From the NCBI RefSeq assembly GCF_932294415.1, contig NC_065539.1, positions 33,420,001 through 33,484,000 on the forward strand: DNA of 64,000 nt, in the 5' to 3' direction. The translations under genes and the position numbers were made by a program. The DNA is from Quercus robur (lineage: Eukaryota > Streptophyta > Magnoliopsida > Fagales > Fagaceae). The notes under the pieces are model-generated. The model was not told the origin of the DNA, did no database searches, and saw only the letters and a list, made by a program, of their open reading frames with translations. The stretch's first letter is position 1. Every line of letters starts with the position of its first letter. Below are positions 32,892 to 43,417 of the stretch, one piece after another.

Positions 32892-33603
32892 TTTTTAGAC
32901 CTGAACCGAATTGGGCAGTTTGACCCAGATAACCCTAAACCGGATAGAATTTCGGTTATTTAACTAAGATATACGTATCTCTATGTTATGCTATTTTAAA
33001 TATTAAAAATTACAAATTGGTAGAGGCGAGGGATGGGACTTGGGCTTCGCAAGTCTAAAGACAACATATTGACTCATTGACCATTAGGCTAAGCTTTTTT
33101 GTTGTGTCATTCTTGGATTCAATGTTTAATTTATTTTGAGTTTAGATTATAGTTTTGCAATTTATCATATTACCCCTCTCAGTCTATTATTATTTTATAA
33201 TTTTATTAGTGGTTCAATAATTATGCTTTTTACATGTGAATATACAATTTATTAATTTATGTTGAAAATAATTTTATTTTAGACTAATTTTTTTTTTAGT
33301 TGAAAGAGTACTAAATACACTTTTTTTTTTTTTGAAACTTGTATATGCTTTATTATTTTATATTAACGTTATAAAAAGGGTGAAAATTCATTTGAAAATT
33401 TTTAAATTTTTTTAGACATAATTTTAGTAAAATTTTGTTAATGTTTGCCATTCTAATACCTTTATTTGTATTTTATTATTATTAATTTAATTAATTTTGA
33501 CATTATCACAATTTGACCTTGGCTGAACCTCAGTCCGATCTTAAAAATCTTGAACATTTTCCTTTTCCGATTCATTGAATGGTCTGGGCTTGAAAACCAT
33601 GTT
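32892..33603. mobile_element. TTTTAAAAACC-related element inside the right hAT gene
   Basis: The left end AAGGTTTTTAGACCTGAACC and the reversed right end ATGGTTTTCAAGCCCAGACC are imperfect inverted repeats related to the MITE at 26525. The sister hAT copy reads straight through here (CTTATACCGCAAGATTC), which proves an insertion. Flanks ttataccca-a and ttatgtcgtaa look like a mutated duplication. The boundaries are accurate to a few bases. Confidence 0.7.
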
Positions 33604-34120
33604 TATGTCGTAAGATTCATCTTTTAAGCAAATTCATGTTGACTTGAATAATCATCATTCAGATTCATAGATATTAGAAAAGATCTCATCTTATCATTCT
33701 AATGATCAGGATGACATAAGAAGATTATATTTACAAAGAAATCATTGTCAACCTTTTCTCCACTTAGTGGAGTGTTGCATTGGTTAATCCTAATTGGTTT
33801 AAAGAATACAAAAATTGGTTGGAATATAACATAGAAAATGATTTTGTATTTTATTTATATTGTTACTTATTTAGGCAAGATGTTAGTAAGCAAGTGGGAG
33901 GTGACACTTTTGTGATGTGGGATTCAAATTTTGGAATAGGAAAGACTAGTTACAAATCCTTGTTGGAGGTGACAATAGTGCCCATATCCAAGTTGTAAAG
34001 AATAGTAAGGATCTAATTAAGCAAAATCATCACATGCAAAATGTTTTTGTCAAGTAGTCAAATCAAGATAAGATTGATTATAGAACTTAATTAAGATAAG
34101 ATTCTCCTTTTGTGTTTGGG

Positions 34121-35047
34121 CATAGTTGTCAAATCGTAAATCGTATAGTGAATCAATTTTTTATTTTTTTTGTATCGTATATCGTAAGATACATAAATGC
34201 CTAATAAAATTATAAAATAATTATAGATATAAATATATAAAATGTATATTCATTATAAATTCAAAATATATTCAACTAATGGCCAATTTAATCATTACTT
34301 ATATAATAAAATTTAACAAAGCTAACTAAATAAATCAAATTAACTTATGTTTATAACATGCGCATTCAAATTGATTAAACTCAGAAGTAATACATGATAT
34401 ATGAACCAAAATAATAATTTCTTTTCATCGTCTTGGCTAATCAACTCCATATAAGTCTATTCTAAAAAAAAAAAATTCCATCTACATGTTCAACATCTTG
34501 CAAAATTATTTTTTCATAGATATTTTCTTTATTATTATCAACATTTACTCTTTTTTTTTGTCTTTTTATTCTAATAATTTATTCTTTATATTTTTTTCTT
34601 GGTATTCTAACTTTTTAGACTCAAAATAATAATAACAAAATAAAAAATAATTATATTTTCATTTAATACATTATTAATAGCATAGAAAATAAATTTGCAC
34701 ATATGAAAGTGAGTGGTTTGAGTATAGTCTAAATTTTGAAGGACAAAGAGAAGGGAGGAAAAAAACTCACGGACTTGCTATTTCATTAGACTCAATTAAG
34801 TTTCCTAATAATTTTGTGTTAACAAAGTCTAAAACCTTGTTTAAATCAAATAAAATCACAAATTTTAACAAAAAAACCCATTTTAAACCCACATATCTAT
34901 ATATCGTACAATATGTATGATTCACCGATATGATATGATTCATATGATACGCATCTATGTATCGGACAATTCATGAGCACTTATGATATGAAATTTTTTA
35001 TACACGATACGATACGTATCGCGTATTGTACGATACTGTCAACTATG
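34121..35047. mobile_element. CATAGTTG-ended non-autonomous transposon inside the right hAT gene
   Basis: 927 bases with ends CATAGTTGTCAAATCG and, reversed, CATAGTTGACAGTATCG, both followed by CGTA-rich words (ATCGTAA, ACGATAC). Flanking tgtttggg (34113-34120) and tgtctggg (35048-35055) form an 8-bp TSD with one mismatch. The sister hAT copy gives the empty site (TTGCGTCAGGGTTTAC). It is AT-rich and non-coding. Confidence 0.75.
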
Positions 35048-36640
35048 TGTCTGGGGTTAGCTTTTAGTGGTTATGGTAAATCTCATGATTAAGGGAATTT
35101 TCTTGAACTTCTACAATTTTTGGCAGATTACAATGAATATATCAATGAAGTGTTGCGAAACACTCCGAAAAACAACAAACTAACCCATAATGATATTCAA
35201 AAAGACATTGTGAATGCAATTGCATATGAAACTACAAATGCCATCATCAAGGATCTTAACAATGGGTTCTTTTCAATTTTAGTTGATGAATCCCATGATA
35301 TCTTAATGAAAAGACAAGTGTCCGTTGTTTTGTGTTATATAGACAAAAAGGGAATTGCTACATAGTAGTTCCTTGGTAGATACTGCCTTTATGTCACTCA
35401 AAGCTACAATTGAATCTTTATTTTATAAACATGAATTGAGTTTATCAAAACTACGTGGACATGGTTATGATGGGCCTAGCAATATGCAAAGTGAATTCAA
35501 TGGTATTAAAGCTTTAATTCTGAGGAAGAATAAATTAGTATTTATGTTCATCCACTCTTGTAGTTATTGATAAAAAGCATATTAACATTGCTGATTTTTT
35601 TTCTTGCTTGATTGGTAATTTAGTAAAATTTGTTGGAGGCTCTTATAAGAGATGAGATGCTCTTTTTAGATGCACAACATGCTAGAATTACAAAAGCATT
35701 AGACAAGGGTGAACTCATAAGCGGGCAAAGTTTGAACCAAGAGAAAAATCTTAAATGTGCTGGTGATACACGATGGGATCATATTATAGGACAATTCTCA
35801 ATTTGATTTTAATGTTCTCTTTTGTAGCTGATGTACTTTGGTATTATACAAGAGGATGACCTACATTCCCTTCAAAAAGTTGAAGCTCAATCTATTATGA
35901 GTTGTCAATAGCATTGCAAAGGAAAAATCAAGATACTGTAATGTTATGCCACTTGTTAAAGTGTCTAAGCAATGATTACAGGCGATGAGAGTTTCTATTA
36001 ACTGAAGTGTCTTCATTTTGTAGCAAACATAGCATTCCTATCAAGAATATGGACGAAATATTTGTAGTTGGTGGGAGGCCACAACGCAAAACCCCACAAA
36101 TTACAAATTTGCATCACTATAGTGTTAAGCTATTCTACACATCCATAGATATGCAACTTCGAGATCTACACAACTGTTTTTAGAGGGGAGTATCAAGTAA
36201 TTCATTTTTTGTTTTTGATAAGCAAAAAGTTAATCTGTCTTGCAAAGTTCTATCCTTGTGATTTTTTAAAGACAAATTTAATGGCACTTGACATTCAATT
36301 TCAGAATTACATTGTTGATACGTGCTCCAATTATGCGTTTTTAGAAGTTAAAGGAATTGGTGACTTTGCTGGAAAGATGGTGGAGACACAAAAGGATGCC
36401 ATATATCCAATATTCTATTTGCTTATGAAGTTAGTTTTGACATTTCCTGTCATGAATGCAACAATTGAAAAAAGTTTTTTTTTTTTTTTTGTAATGAAAT
36501 ATATAAAGAATGAATTATGCAATCGAATGAGAGATCAATGGATGAATAATTGCTTAGTTGTGTACATTGAAAGAGATGTAACTGGTAGTATTGATAATGA
36601 AGCTATTATGCAACAATTATAAAATATAAAAACTTGTAGA

Positions 36641-37385
36641 AGGAAATTGGAAAAATTCATGTATTTACCTGTGTTTTTGTAATGTCGAAAGATTCAAGTT
36701 TTTTATTATTATTAGATTTTATATAATTTAAGTTTTTAATGGCTACTTTAGAAAAAATTCTTAGAGCTACCACTACTCTCTCCTTTAAATATAGGAGTAA
36801 AGAAGATCTAGGAAAGAACCGATTGTCTTATGCATAATTAGTAACCAAACATGTAGATAAAGGAATGTAATCAAGGATCGACAATCCACCTGAATTTGCA
36901 ACAATCCCTTTTCTAAAACCCAAGTCATTGGGTAAGGAAGCACTCATATTAATCTTATTGCTCATTCCTAAAAGGCCTCACTTTTACTGGTCTTTTTGAC
37001 CTGGAGGAATAGACACTGTTATTTATAAGTGACAACAAAAGAGAAAATGTATAAATCCAAACAATGCTAATCAAAGTAGAAATTGGAAGCTGGATGTTGC
37101 TGATATATGGTGTATTAGCTGACATCTTTAAAATCCAATTGTCATGATTAAAAAATGGAATTACCATCAAATAAGTTTTTGAGTTGAAGCAAATGCACTG
37201 TATTAGATCCTTTAATATCAGGAGGGTTTTTTTTTTTTTTTTTTTTTTGATGTGTATCAGGGTTAAGAATTGTAATAGCACTGTTCAAATGGCATGGGTT
37301 TCTCCTACCTAGAACACTGTTTCCTAAATTTAATATTAGATGATTTTAGTTTGATTAGATGAGTATACCAATATTACTATGTGTG
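36641..37385. other. Non-coding intron DNA
   Basis: AT-rich, with a T-tract at 37228-37248. No coding signal was seen. Confidence 0.5.
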
Positions 37386-37717
37386 TGTTTGGGTTCACGT
37401 CTCTGCGTTGCGTTTTCCATTTCTGCGTTTTCTCTCTTTTTTTTTTTTTTTTTTTTTGTTTCACGCGTTTTCTCCCTCACAAGCGGCTACTGTTCATGTA
37501 CGGTACATGAACAGTAGCCGCAATACTTGACCAGTTTTGTGTGAACAGTGCATCCGTGCACTGTTTACGGACCCACAAATTTCATTTTTTATCAATTTTT
37601 TTCATTAAATATGGGTCCCACAGTACTATTTACACATTTAAAAATTATTTTGCTACAGTGTTTTCAGTTTTCAGTTTTCAATTTCAACAAAATAAGTTCT
37701 ATCCAAACAGACCCTAT
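37386..37717 (+). mobile_element. MITE, TTTGGAT family, copy 2
   Basis: Runs from TTTGGGTTCACGTC to CTATCCAAACAGACCC and carries the family blocks GTGAACAGTGCATCCGTGCACTG, GGGTCCCACAGTACTATTTAC and TTTTGCTACAGTGTTTTCAG in order. It contains a perfect long palindrome at 37483-37521 and a T-tract. It is non-coding and lies in the last intron of the YJU2-like pseudogene. Confidence 0.75.
37483..37521. repeat. Perfect 39-base palindrome
   Basis: Arms GCGGCTACTGTTCATGTAC and its exact complement in reverse, separated by one G. It would form a 19-bp hairpin stem in RNA or single-stranded DNA. Confidence 0.95.
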
Positions 37718-38095
37718 GACTCATATTTGAGCTGATTCTTAGGGAATATCGTTGTCAATACCTTTGTGTGTGTCTGTCTGTAAATGAGCAGAAATTACAA
37801 TCTTATTATGAAAAATAATAAACTGAGCACAAGGTGTTTATAAAATTTCTTAAACCAAACCACATACACTGGCAGGGTTGGATGTGAAAAAAAGAGGGAG
37901 CGAGGAGGAGAGAATTGGAGCATATGGATTGGGCATTGTTCATGTAACATAATGCTTTATCAACCATGCTTTTGTGTGTGTGTGTGAGAGAGAGAGGTTG
38001 GATGGGGGCAATGATTTGTATCAATATTATTTTTTCTTATTAGAATACTGACAAATAATTTAAGTTTTATGTTTGGTTGTTGACTGAAAAACCAG

Positions 38096-38328
38096 GTGGA
38101 ACAGGGGCTCCTAGTGATGCTAAAATTTTATTCAAGTTCTCATCCGTCCAAATTTCTGTTGTTAAGAAACCAGATTCTAATGATAGCAAGTCAGCAAAAC
38201 TAGAAGTGAACAAACAATGGACTCGAACCAATAATACAACTCCACCTGGTGTGGCCTCTGATGGTAACAAATTAGCAACCGCCGGACTACTTTCTCTATG
38301 CCGAAACTATGATAGTGAAGATGATTAG
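38096..38328 (+). pseudogene. YJU2-like last exon, open to the stop
   Basis: After the acceptor AAAACCAG the frame is open for 77 codons: GTGAPSDAKILFKFSSVQIS, VVKKPDSND, a low-complexity Asn/Thr/Pro stretch, and the family C-terminus TAGLLSLCRNYDSEDD followed by TAG. Unlike the other exons, it shows no stop or frameshift. The preceding family segment (about RRKVSEE to the Gly-rich part) is missing. Confidence 0.82.
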
Positions 38329-39220
38329 TGTGTTTGTTAAGCATATTCCATGATAATCATTTCCTTTACCAATATATCATTGTTAGGAAATTAATTTACT
38401 TTGTTATCAAATTTTAAGTTTCATTTTAGGAGCTAGCTTGGTACTCAAAATAGTTAAAGAGAACTTCCAATACAAGCACAATATCAAATGTAACATCATG
38501 GTATGTGCTGACAAGAATGGCATTGAGGGTTGGTGAGAGTGGTGGACTCAACTCCCAACTCGAACCCATATTTAGAAGCAAAGCCAATTCAGGCGCGACA
38601 CATGGCAATGCAAAGAAAAAGACCCCAACACCTTTTATTGAAAGGAATCACATACCCAACAAAGCATTCCTTAAAAAGGAAAAAAAAAAAAAAAAAAAGA
38701 GGTTGAAGTACTTGGGGCCATTAGCTATTCTAAACCGTCCCTCATGTACGTACTGGGAAGCTTGCTTGCAATTTAACCCCATGACCCATTCATGCTATTG
38801 CTATGGAATCATATACGGCACAAATGATTAATTAAAGATGCCAATTTATGAAGGAAAATGGACCGACCTGCGTACATGCATGCCAGGCAATAACTGCAAA
38901 GTCGTTTTCGGCATGAGAATCTAAAGATTTATAACCATCACATTATTCACATGTAATAATGTTGTATGGGTAAGCAATGGAAATTTACTAAATGAAAACT
39001 TTTTTTGGTATGGTATGTAGCAATTATATCACCTCTTTGCTGTTCCCATATGTTCATTATTCAAATTCTCTCTTCGTTGTAAAAGCAAAGCATGTAACTA
39101 TTAAATTATAAAAAATAAAATAATACTGTCACCTCTGAAATCAGATTTTTGTACTTCTTTTAGTAATCTTACATATAAAAAATAGTTTCTTTACAAATTT
39201 CACAAATGTTCAATTATCAA
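38329..39220. other. Non-coding spacer
   Basis: The DNA between the pseudogene and LINE 2. A tract of A at 38678-38698. No gene or repeat ends were recognised. Confidence 0.5.
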
Positions 39221-39232
39221 GTTGTTGCTCTT
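39221..39232. repeat. Target-site duplication of LINE 2, left copy
   Basis: gttgttgctctt, identical to 45025-45036; two A before it also match the end of the poly(A) tail. Confidence 0.88.
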
Positions 39233-39421
39233 GATGGGAAATTCTTCCTCGCCCTAGTTTCTCCCTGAGACACTAGAGTGTAGAATTTCATTATCTTCTC
39301 CAGAATGATAAAACTGAATGATAAAACTTCCCCTCTGTTAAACCTTCATAGTAGTAGGGTTCCTTGACCTCCGTGTGGTCTACCTCTTCTCTCTTTACCC
39401 TCACAACATTGCTATACTCCC

Positions 39422-40860
39422 ATGGAAGATATTCTATACGATTGGAAAAAACTTTCATTGACAGATGAGGAAGACATCAAGCTTAGTCTGTCGAGATCTA
39501 AAAATCTACGAAACAAAGAGTATGTATTGGTTGCCAAGTTTCTTACAAAAAGAGCGCTTAACGTGGAAGCCATAGGTCGTACACTAAAACTCCTATGGAG
39601 AGACAAAAAAGATTTCAAAGTGCGAGAAGCAGGAGATCACGTTCTCCTATTCGTTTTCAAACTTGAAGCAGATGCAGAATGGGTTTTGGCTAATGAACCC
39701 TGGACTTTCGATAAGCACGCAGTCCTACTATAGAGGTTTGATTGCTCTACACTGCCGAGGTACCTAAGGTTCACAAAAATGAAATTTTGGGTGCAAATAT
39801 ACGGTTTACCGATGCGTATGCTTGATCCTAAGACGGCAACCGAACTAGGAGAATCACTCGATCAGGTAATACCACGTGAGAATCCTACTGAGTTGGTGGG
39901 GGGCGACTTCCTTCGAGTTCGTGTTGAGATCGATATCTCAAAACCTCTCTGTTGAGGTCGAAGGGTAGTAATGGATGATAATGAAGAAATATGAGTTTCT
40001 TTTAAATATGAAAAACTACCTAACTTTTGCTATTGGAGCGATCTGATATCACATGATGGAAAGGACTACAATGTTGGGCTAGTAAGGAAAGAACCAGTGA
40101 ACACGAAGCCTCATGAGTATGGTCCATAGCTGAGAGCCGTGCCTTTCAACTCGGGGAAAACCTCATTCATCGTGGTCCCTGGCATTGGCGATGGTTTGGG
40201 GGGAGTCACAAAACCTTCCAACACGCCAATTGCTGAGAAATCCTTTGAAATGGCGGACAGACAAACAAAGAACACTGCAAGGGCTGATCTCAGTGAGAAG
40301 GGAGGAGCTGATCGGGAACAAGAGACAGTTATGGAAATTTTAGAAACAGAGGCGTAAAGCACGCCACAATCTCGGAATAACAACACCCCATTAATTGAGG
40401 TAATAACTCCCAATTCAAAATTATCTACTTGCCATACTAATTCCATTGATTTTGAATCTCAGAGACAGGATATAGATGCTACTATAGGAAAGTATGACAG
40501 CTGTGAAGAGCACGTGGACCATAACCCAGTTGGCACATCACACTTTTCAGCCAACATGGAGAAGCCGTTACCTCCCTCCTTGCCAGCTCATCCTTTAATA
40601 GTTCAAGAGTTAGCATCTCATGTGACAGAGATTTCTCCACCTCCTAACTCAGTAAACAGAACCCTTCGCACATGGAAAAAACTAGCACGTGAGAATATTA
40701 TGGAAACTGAAATTACACAGGGGCCTGAAACAACACAAGGGCCTACGACTTCAAAAAGAAATAGAGAAGAAGACATGGAGTTCCTTCCTGAGTTACCTAC
40801 CAAAAAGCTACAGGTTTCAAAGGAAGAAGATCAACAAAGCTCAGTGGTGGAGGCTGCATA
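39422..40860 (+). pseudogene. LINE 2 ORF1 (DUF4283 / zinc-knuckle protein)
   Basis: Starts MEDILYDWKKLSLTDEED at 39422, the usual opening of plant LINE ORF1. The DUF4283-like part (FLTKRALNVEAIGRTLKLLW, ANEPWTFDKHAVLL) ends at a TAG at 39733, where Trp is expected, and continues in frame (FWVQIYGLP). The zinc knuckle near 40020 reads CYWSDLISHDGKDY: the second and last Cys of CX2CX4HX4C are Ser and Tyr. Further stops lie at about 39955, 39992, 40128 and 40356. The low-complexity tail ends at 40860. Confidence 0.85.
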
Positions 40861-41820
40861 GCAGCCCTGCTAGGCACAATAAGTCTCCTAGTATAGAACT
40901 ATTGCGGGCTTGGAAACCTGCGTACATGTAAAGAGCTTGAAGTATTGATTCGGGCTAAAGATCCCTCCGTCATGTTTTTAGCTGAAACATGGGCGGATGA
41001 ATCTAGGCTAAAAGAAGTCCAACGGAATATTAATTTCGATAATCTATTCTACGTGGAAAGAAATCTTAAAGGTGGTGGAGGTTTGGCTCTGTATTGGAAA
41101 AATTCCTTTGATGTACATGTGGATTCTTTTTCTAAGTATCACATAGATTCAATAATCAATAAAGGTAGTGATAAAGCATGGAGATTCATAGGTTTCTACG
41201 GAGAGCCGGCAACACACAAGAGAATTGAAGTATGGAACAAACTTCGCTTGCTCAATAATAAACATCACCTTCCTTAGCTTTGCGCTGGAGACTTTAATGA
41301 AATCACAAGACACTCAGAAAAATTGGGAGGCAATAACAGAAGCCAAGCTCGATGCAACTTTTCAAGGATGTCATTGATGAGTGTGGATTTCTTGACCTTG
41401 GGTATGTGGGAGAGCAATTCACATGGAGAAAGCATTTTGCCGATGGGCATTCACTGTGGGAGAGACTGGATTGAGGGTTGGCCAACCATGATTGGTTCAT
41501 GAAATTTTCGAGCTAAAAAATTCACCACCTGCGTTCAGACTCCTCTGATCACTCTCCTTTATGGATCACCTTGGATGGTTTGGACATCCCTTCTTTCTCA
41601 AAACCATTCAGGTTTGAAGAAATGTGGCTCTCAAATCGTAGGTGTTCAAATATTCTGGGAGCGGTGTGGTTGTCAAGGGAAGACAAAGGTGCTCATGATC
41701 ATGTAATTCGTAAAATAGACAAATGTGGAAAAGAATTAAGAGTTTGGAACCGGAATTGTTTTGGCAATGTTAGAATGGTGTTGAGTTGAAAGAGAAGGGA
41801 ATTAAAAGAGGCTGAAAAAG
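40861..41820 (+). pseudogene. LINE 2 ORF2 N-terminus: endonuclease and linker
   Basis: The ORF2 opening is visible as degenerate text near 40885-40920 (CGLGNLRTCKEL) with its Trp codon turned into TAG. Then follow FLAETWADES, GGGGLALYWKNSFD, WRFIGFYGEP and CAGDFNEITRHSEKLGG, the endonuclease signature with Asp and Asn. A TAG at 41275 falls on a conserved Trp. A frame change near 41345 and stops at about 41470 and 41515 follow. The linker FRFEEMWLSNRRCSNILGAVW is open at 41571-41789. Confidence 0.85.
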
Positions 41821-41825
41821 CAGCT

Positions 41826-43417
41826 ATGAGATCTGGAAATAATCAACAAGTCCGAGATTTGAAGAAGGAGATAGCTGAATTGGTCGACAAGGAAAACAGA
41901 CTTTGGTTCCAAAGATCTAAAGTCTTGTTGGCAAAATTTGGAGACAGAAACTCAAAGTACTTTCATAGCCATGCTTCACAAAGAAAGAGGAAAAATCTAA
42001 TTCGGAAGTTGAAGGACTCCAATGGCCGTGTGGTTGAGGACAATGAAGGCATAGCTGAATGTCTAGTACAGTACTATCAGAACCTCTTCTGCTCAACAAA
42101 CCAGCAATATTGTTCCTTGGCTACAGATTCTATTCAGACAGTGATTACTGAGGAAATGAACTCCAAGCTCTTATCTGAGTTCACCCAACTAGAGGTAAAG
42201 CAAGCCATTAACCGAATGGCCCCGCTAAAGGCCCCGGGCTGGACGGTATGCCACCCCTCTTTTATCAACACTACTGGAATTTAATTGGTAATGACATATC
42301 TAATACTGTATTGCATTATCTTAATTCTGCCACTTTATTTGAGCACCTAAATCACACTTTTATTACACTCATTCCAAAAAAGAAAAATTCTGATTTTGCA
42401 TTTGAATTTAGACCAATCAGTTTATGCAATGTTTTATATAAAATTTTCTCAAAAGTTTTAGCAAATAGACTTAAGAAAATTTTGCCTAATATTATCATTG
42501 AGAATCAGAGTGCTTTTACAAAAAGCCACATTATTTCTGACAATATTCTGGTAACTTTTGAGTCTCTACACAGTATGCAGAAATTCACAGGAAAGGAAGG
42601 ATATATGGCCATCAAGCTAGACATGAGCAAAGCGTATGACAGAGTGGAGTGGTCCTATCTACAATTAGTCATAGAAAAAATGGGGTTCACAGAGCACTGG
42701 ATCAATCTCATGATGCTATGTGTCAGACCTATGACCTACTCAATATTGGTGAATGGAGAACCCAAGGGCATGATCACACCATCTAGGGGCATCAGACAGG
42801 GAGACCCTCTCTCTCCCTTCCTTTTCTTATTTTGTACTGAAGGTCTTAATGGGCTAATCAATAAAGCTGCTCACCAAGGATATATTAAAGGTTACTCTCT
42901 TTGTCGAAATAGTCCACATCTAACCCACATTTTGTTTGCAAATGATAGCTTGCTGTTTTGCAATGCCACCATTGAGGAGTGCCAACGAGTTTTGGACATT
43001 CTGGATGTGTATGGAAGATGCTCAGGTCAACAGATTAATCGAAGTAAGACGACAATTTTCTTCAGTAAATCCACCATCGATGATACTAGAAATCAAATTA
43101 AGTTGGCTTCGGGAGTTCCAGAAATTATCCAGTATAAAAGATACTTGGGGTTACCCTCATTGGTTGGCAGAAACAAAAAAGCAAGCTTCAATTATATAAA
43201 GGATCGAGTTTGGAAGAAATTGCAGGATTGGAAGGAGAAACTCCTATCACAAGCTGGAAGGGAGATATTAATCAAAGCAATTGTTCATGCTATTCCAACC
43301 TACACCATGAGTTGCTTCAAACTCCCAATAGGGCTTTGTACAAAAATTAAGAGCCTAATAAGAAGATTTTGGTGGGGACAGAAAGGAGAACGAAGTAAAG
43401 TTCATTGGGTGAAATGA
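41826..43417 (+). pseudogene. LINE 2 ORF2 reverse transcriptase with FAND motif
   Basis: Linker and fingers: LAKFGDRNSKYFHSHASQRK, INRMAPLKAPG, then a one-base loss at about 42240 and 389 open codons. Conserved blocks: FRPISLCNVLYKIFSKVLAN, NQSAFTKSH, KLDMSKAYDRVEWSYLQ, PSRGIRQGDPLSPFLFLFC and the polymerase motif FANDSLLFC at about 42937. The family has FADD there; the first catalytic Asp is Asn (GAT to AAT). The thumb (RYLGLPSLVGRNKKA, LLSQAGREILIKAI) and FWWGQKGERSKVHWVK follow, ending at TGA 43415. Confidence 0.92.

Larger units (their letters stand above)
32852..36640 (+). pseudogene. hAT transposase pseudogene, right copy (plus strand)
   Basis: The start MDTFFIRKLLIP mirrors the left copy. 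After an inserted element the text resumes with IHVDLNN and DDIRRLYLQRNHCQP, then a TTF-type zinc-finger-like block (NWLEYNIENDFVFYLYCYLF, 33780-33998). After a second insertion comes DUF4371 (YETTNAIIKDLNNGFFSILV, 35120-35365), then KLRGHGYDGPSNMQ (35355-35570). The hAT dimerisation end is at 36209-36622 (NATIEKS, KNELCNRMRDQWMNN, EAIMQQL). In life the enzyme cuts and pastes hAT DNA. Stops and frameshifts occur throughout. Confidence 0.85.
24963..38328 (+). pseudogene. YJU2 (CCDC94/CWC16) splicing-factor pseudogene, unprocessed
   Basis: YJU2 is a zinc-binding step-one factor of the spliceosome. I recognise its fragments in order: the start MGERKVL, FYFKCTR, NFEPWREEDE, EDAMKSLDNRTLDSKR, RHATVSVD, LEEEDEALIKSIFH, RDEDLDDD, AKILFKFSSVQISVVKK and the C-terminal LLSLCRNYDSEDD. 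Fragments are separated by introns with GT-AG edges, so this is a duplicated gene copy and not a retrocopy. It is broken by a frameshift after MGERKVL, absence of the N-terminal zinc half, a Cys-to-Phe change in the remaining CxxC, stops and frame losses. Its introns hold LINE, MITE, hAT and LTR insertions; the last is over 9 kb. No gene symbol is assigned because it is not functional. Confidence 0.85.
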
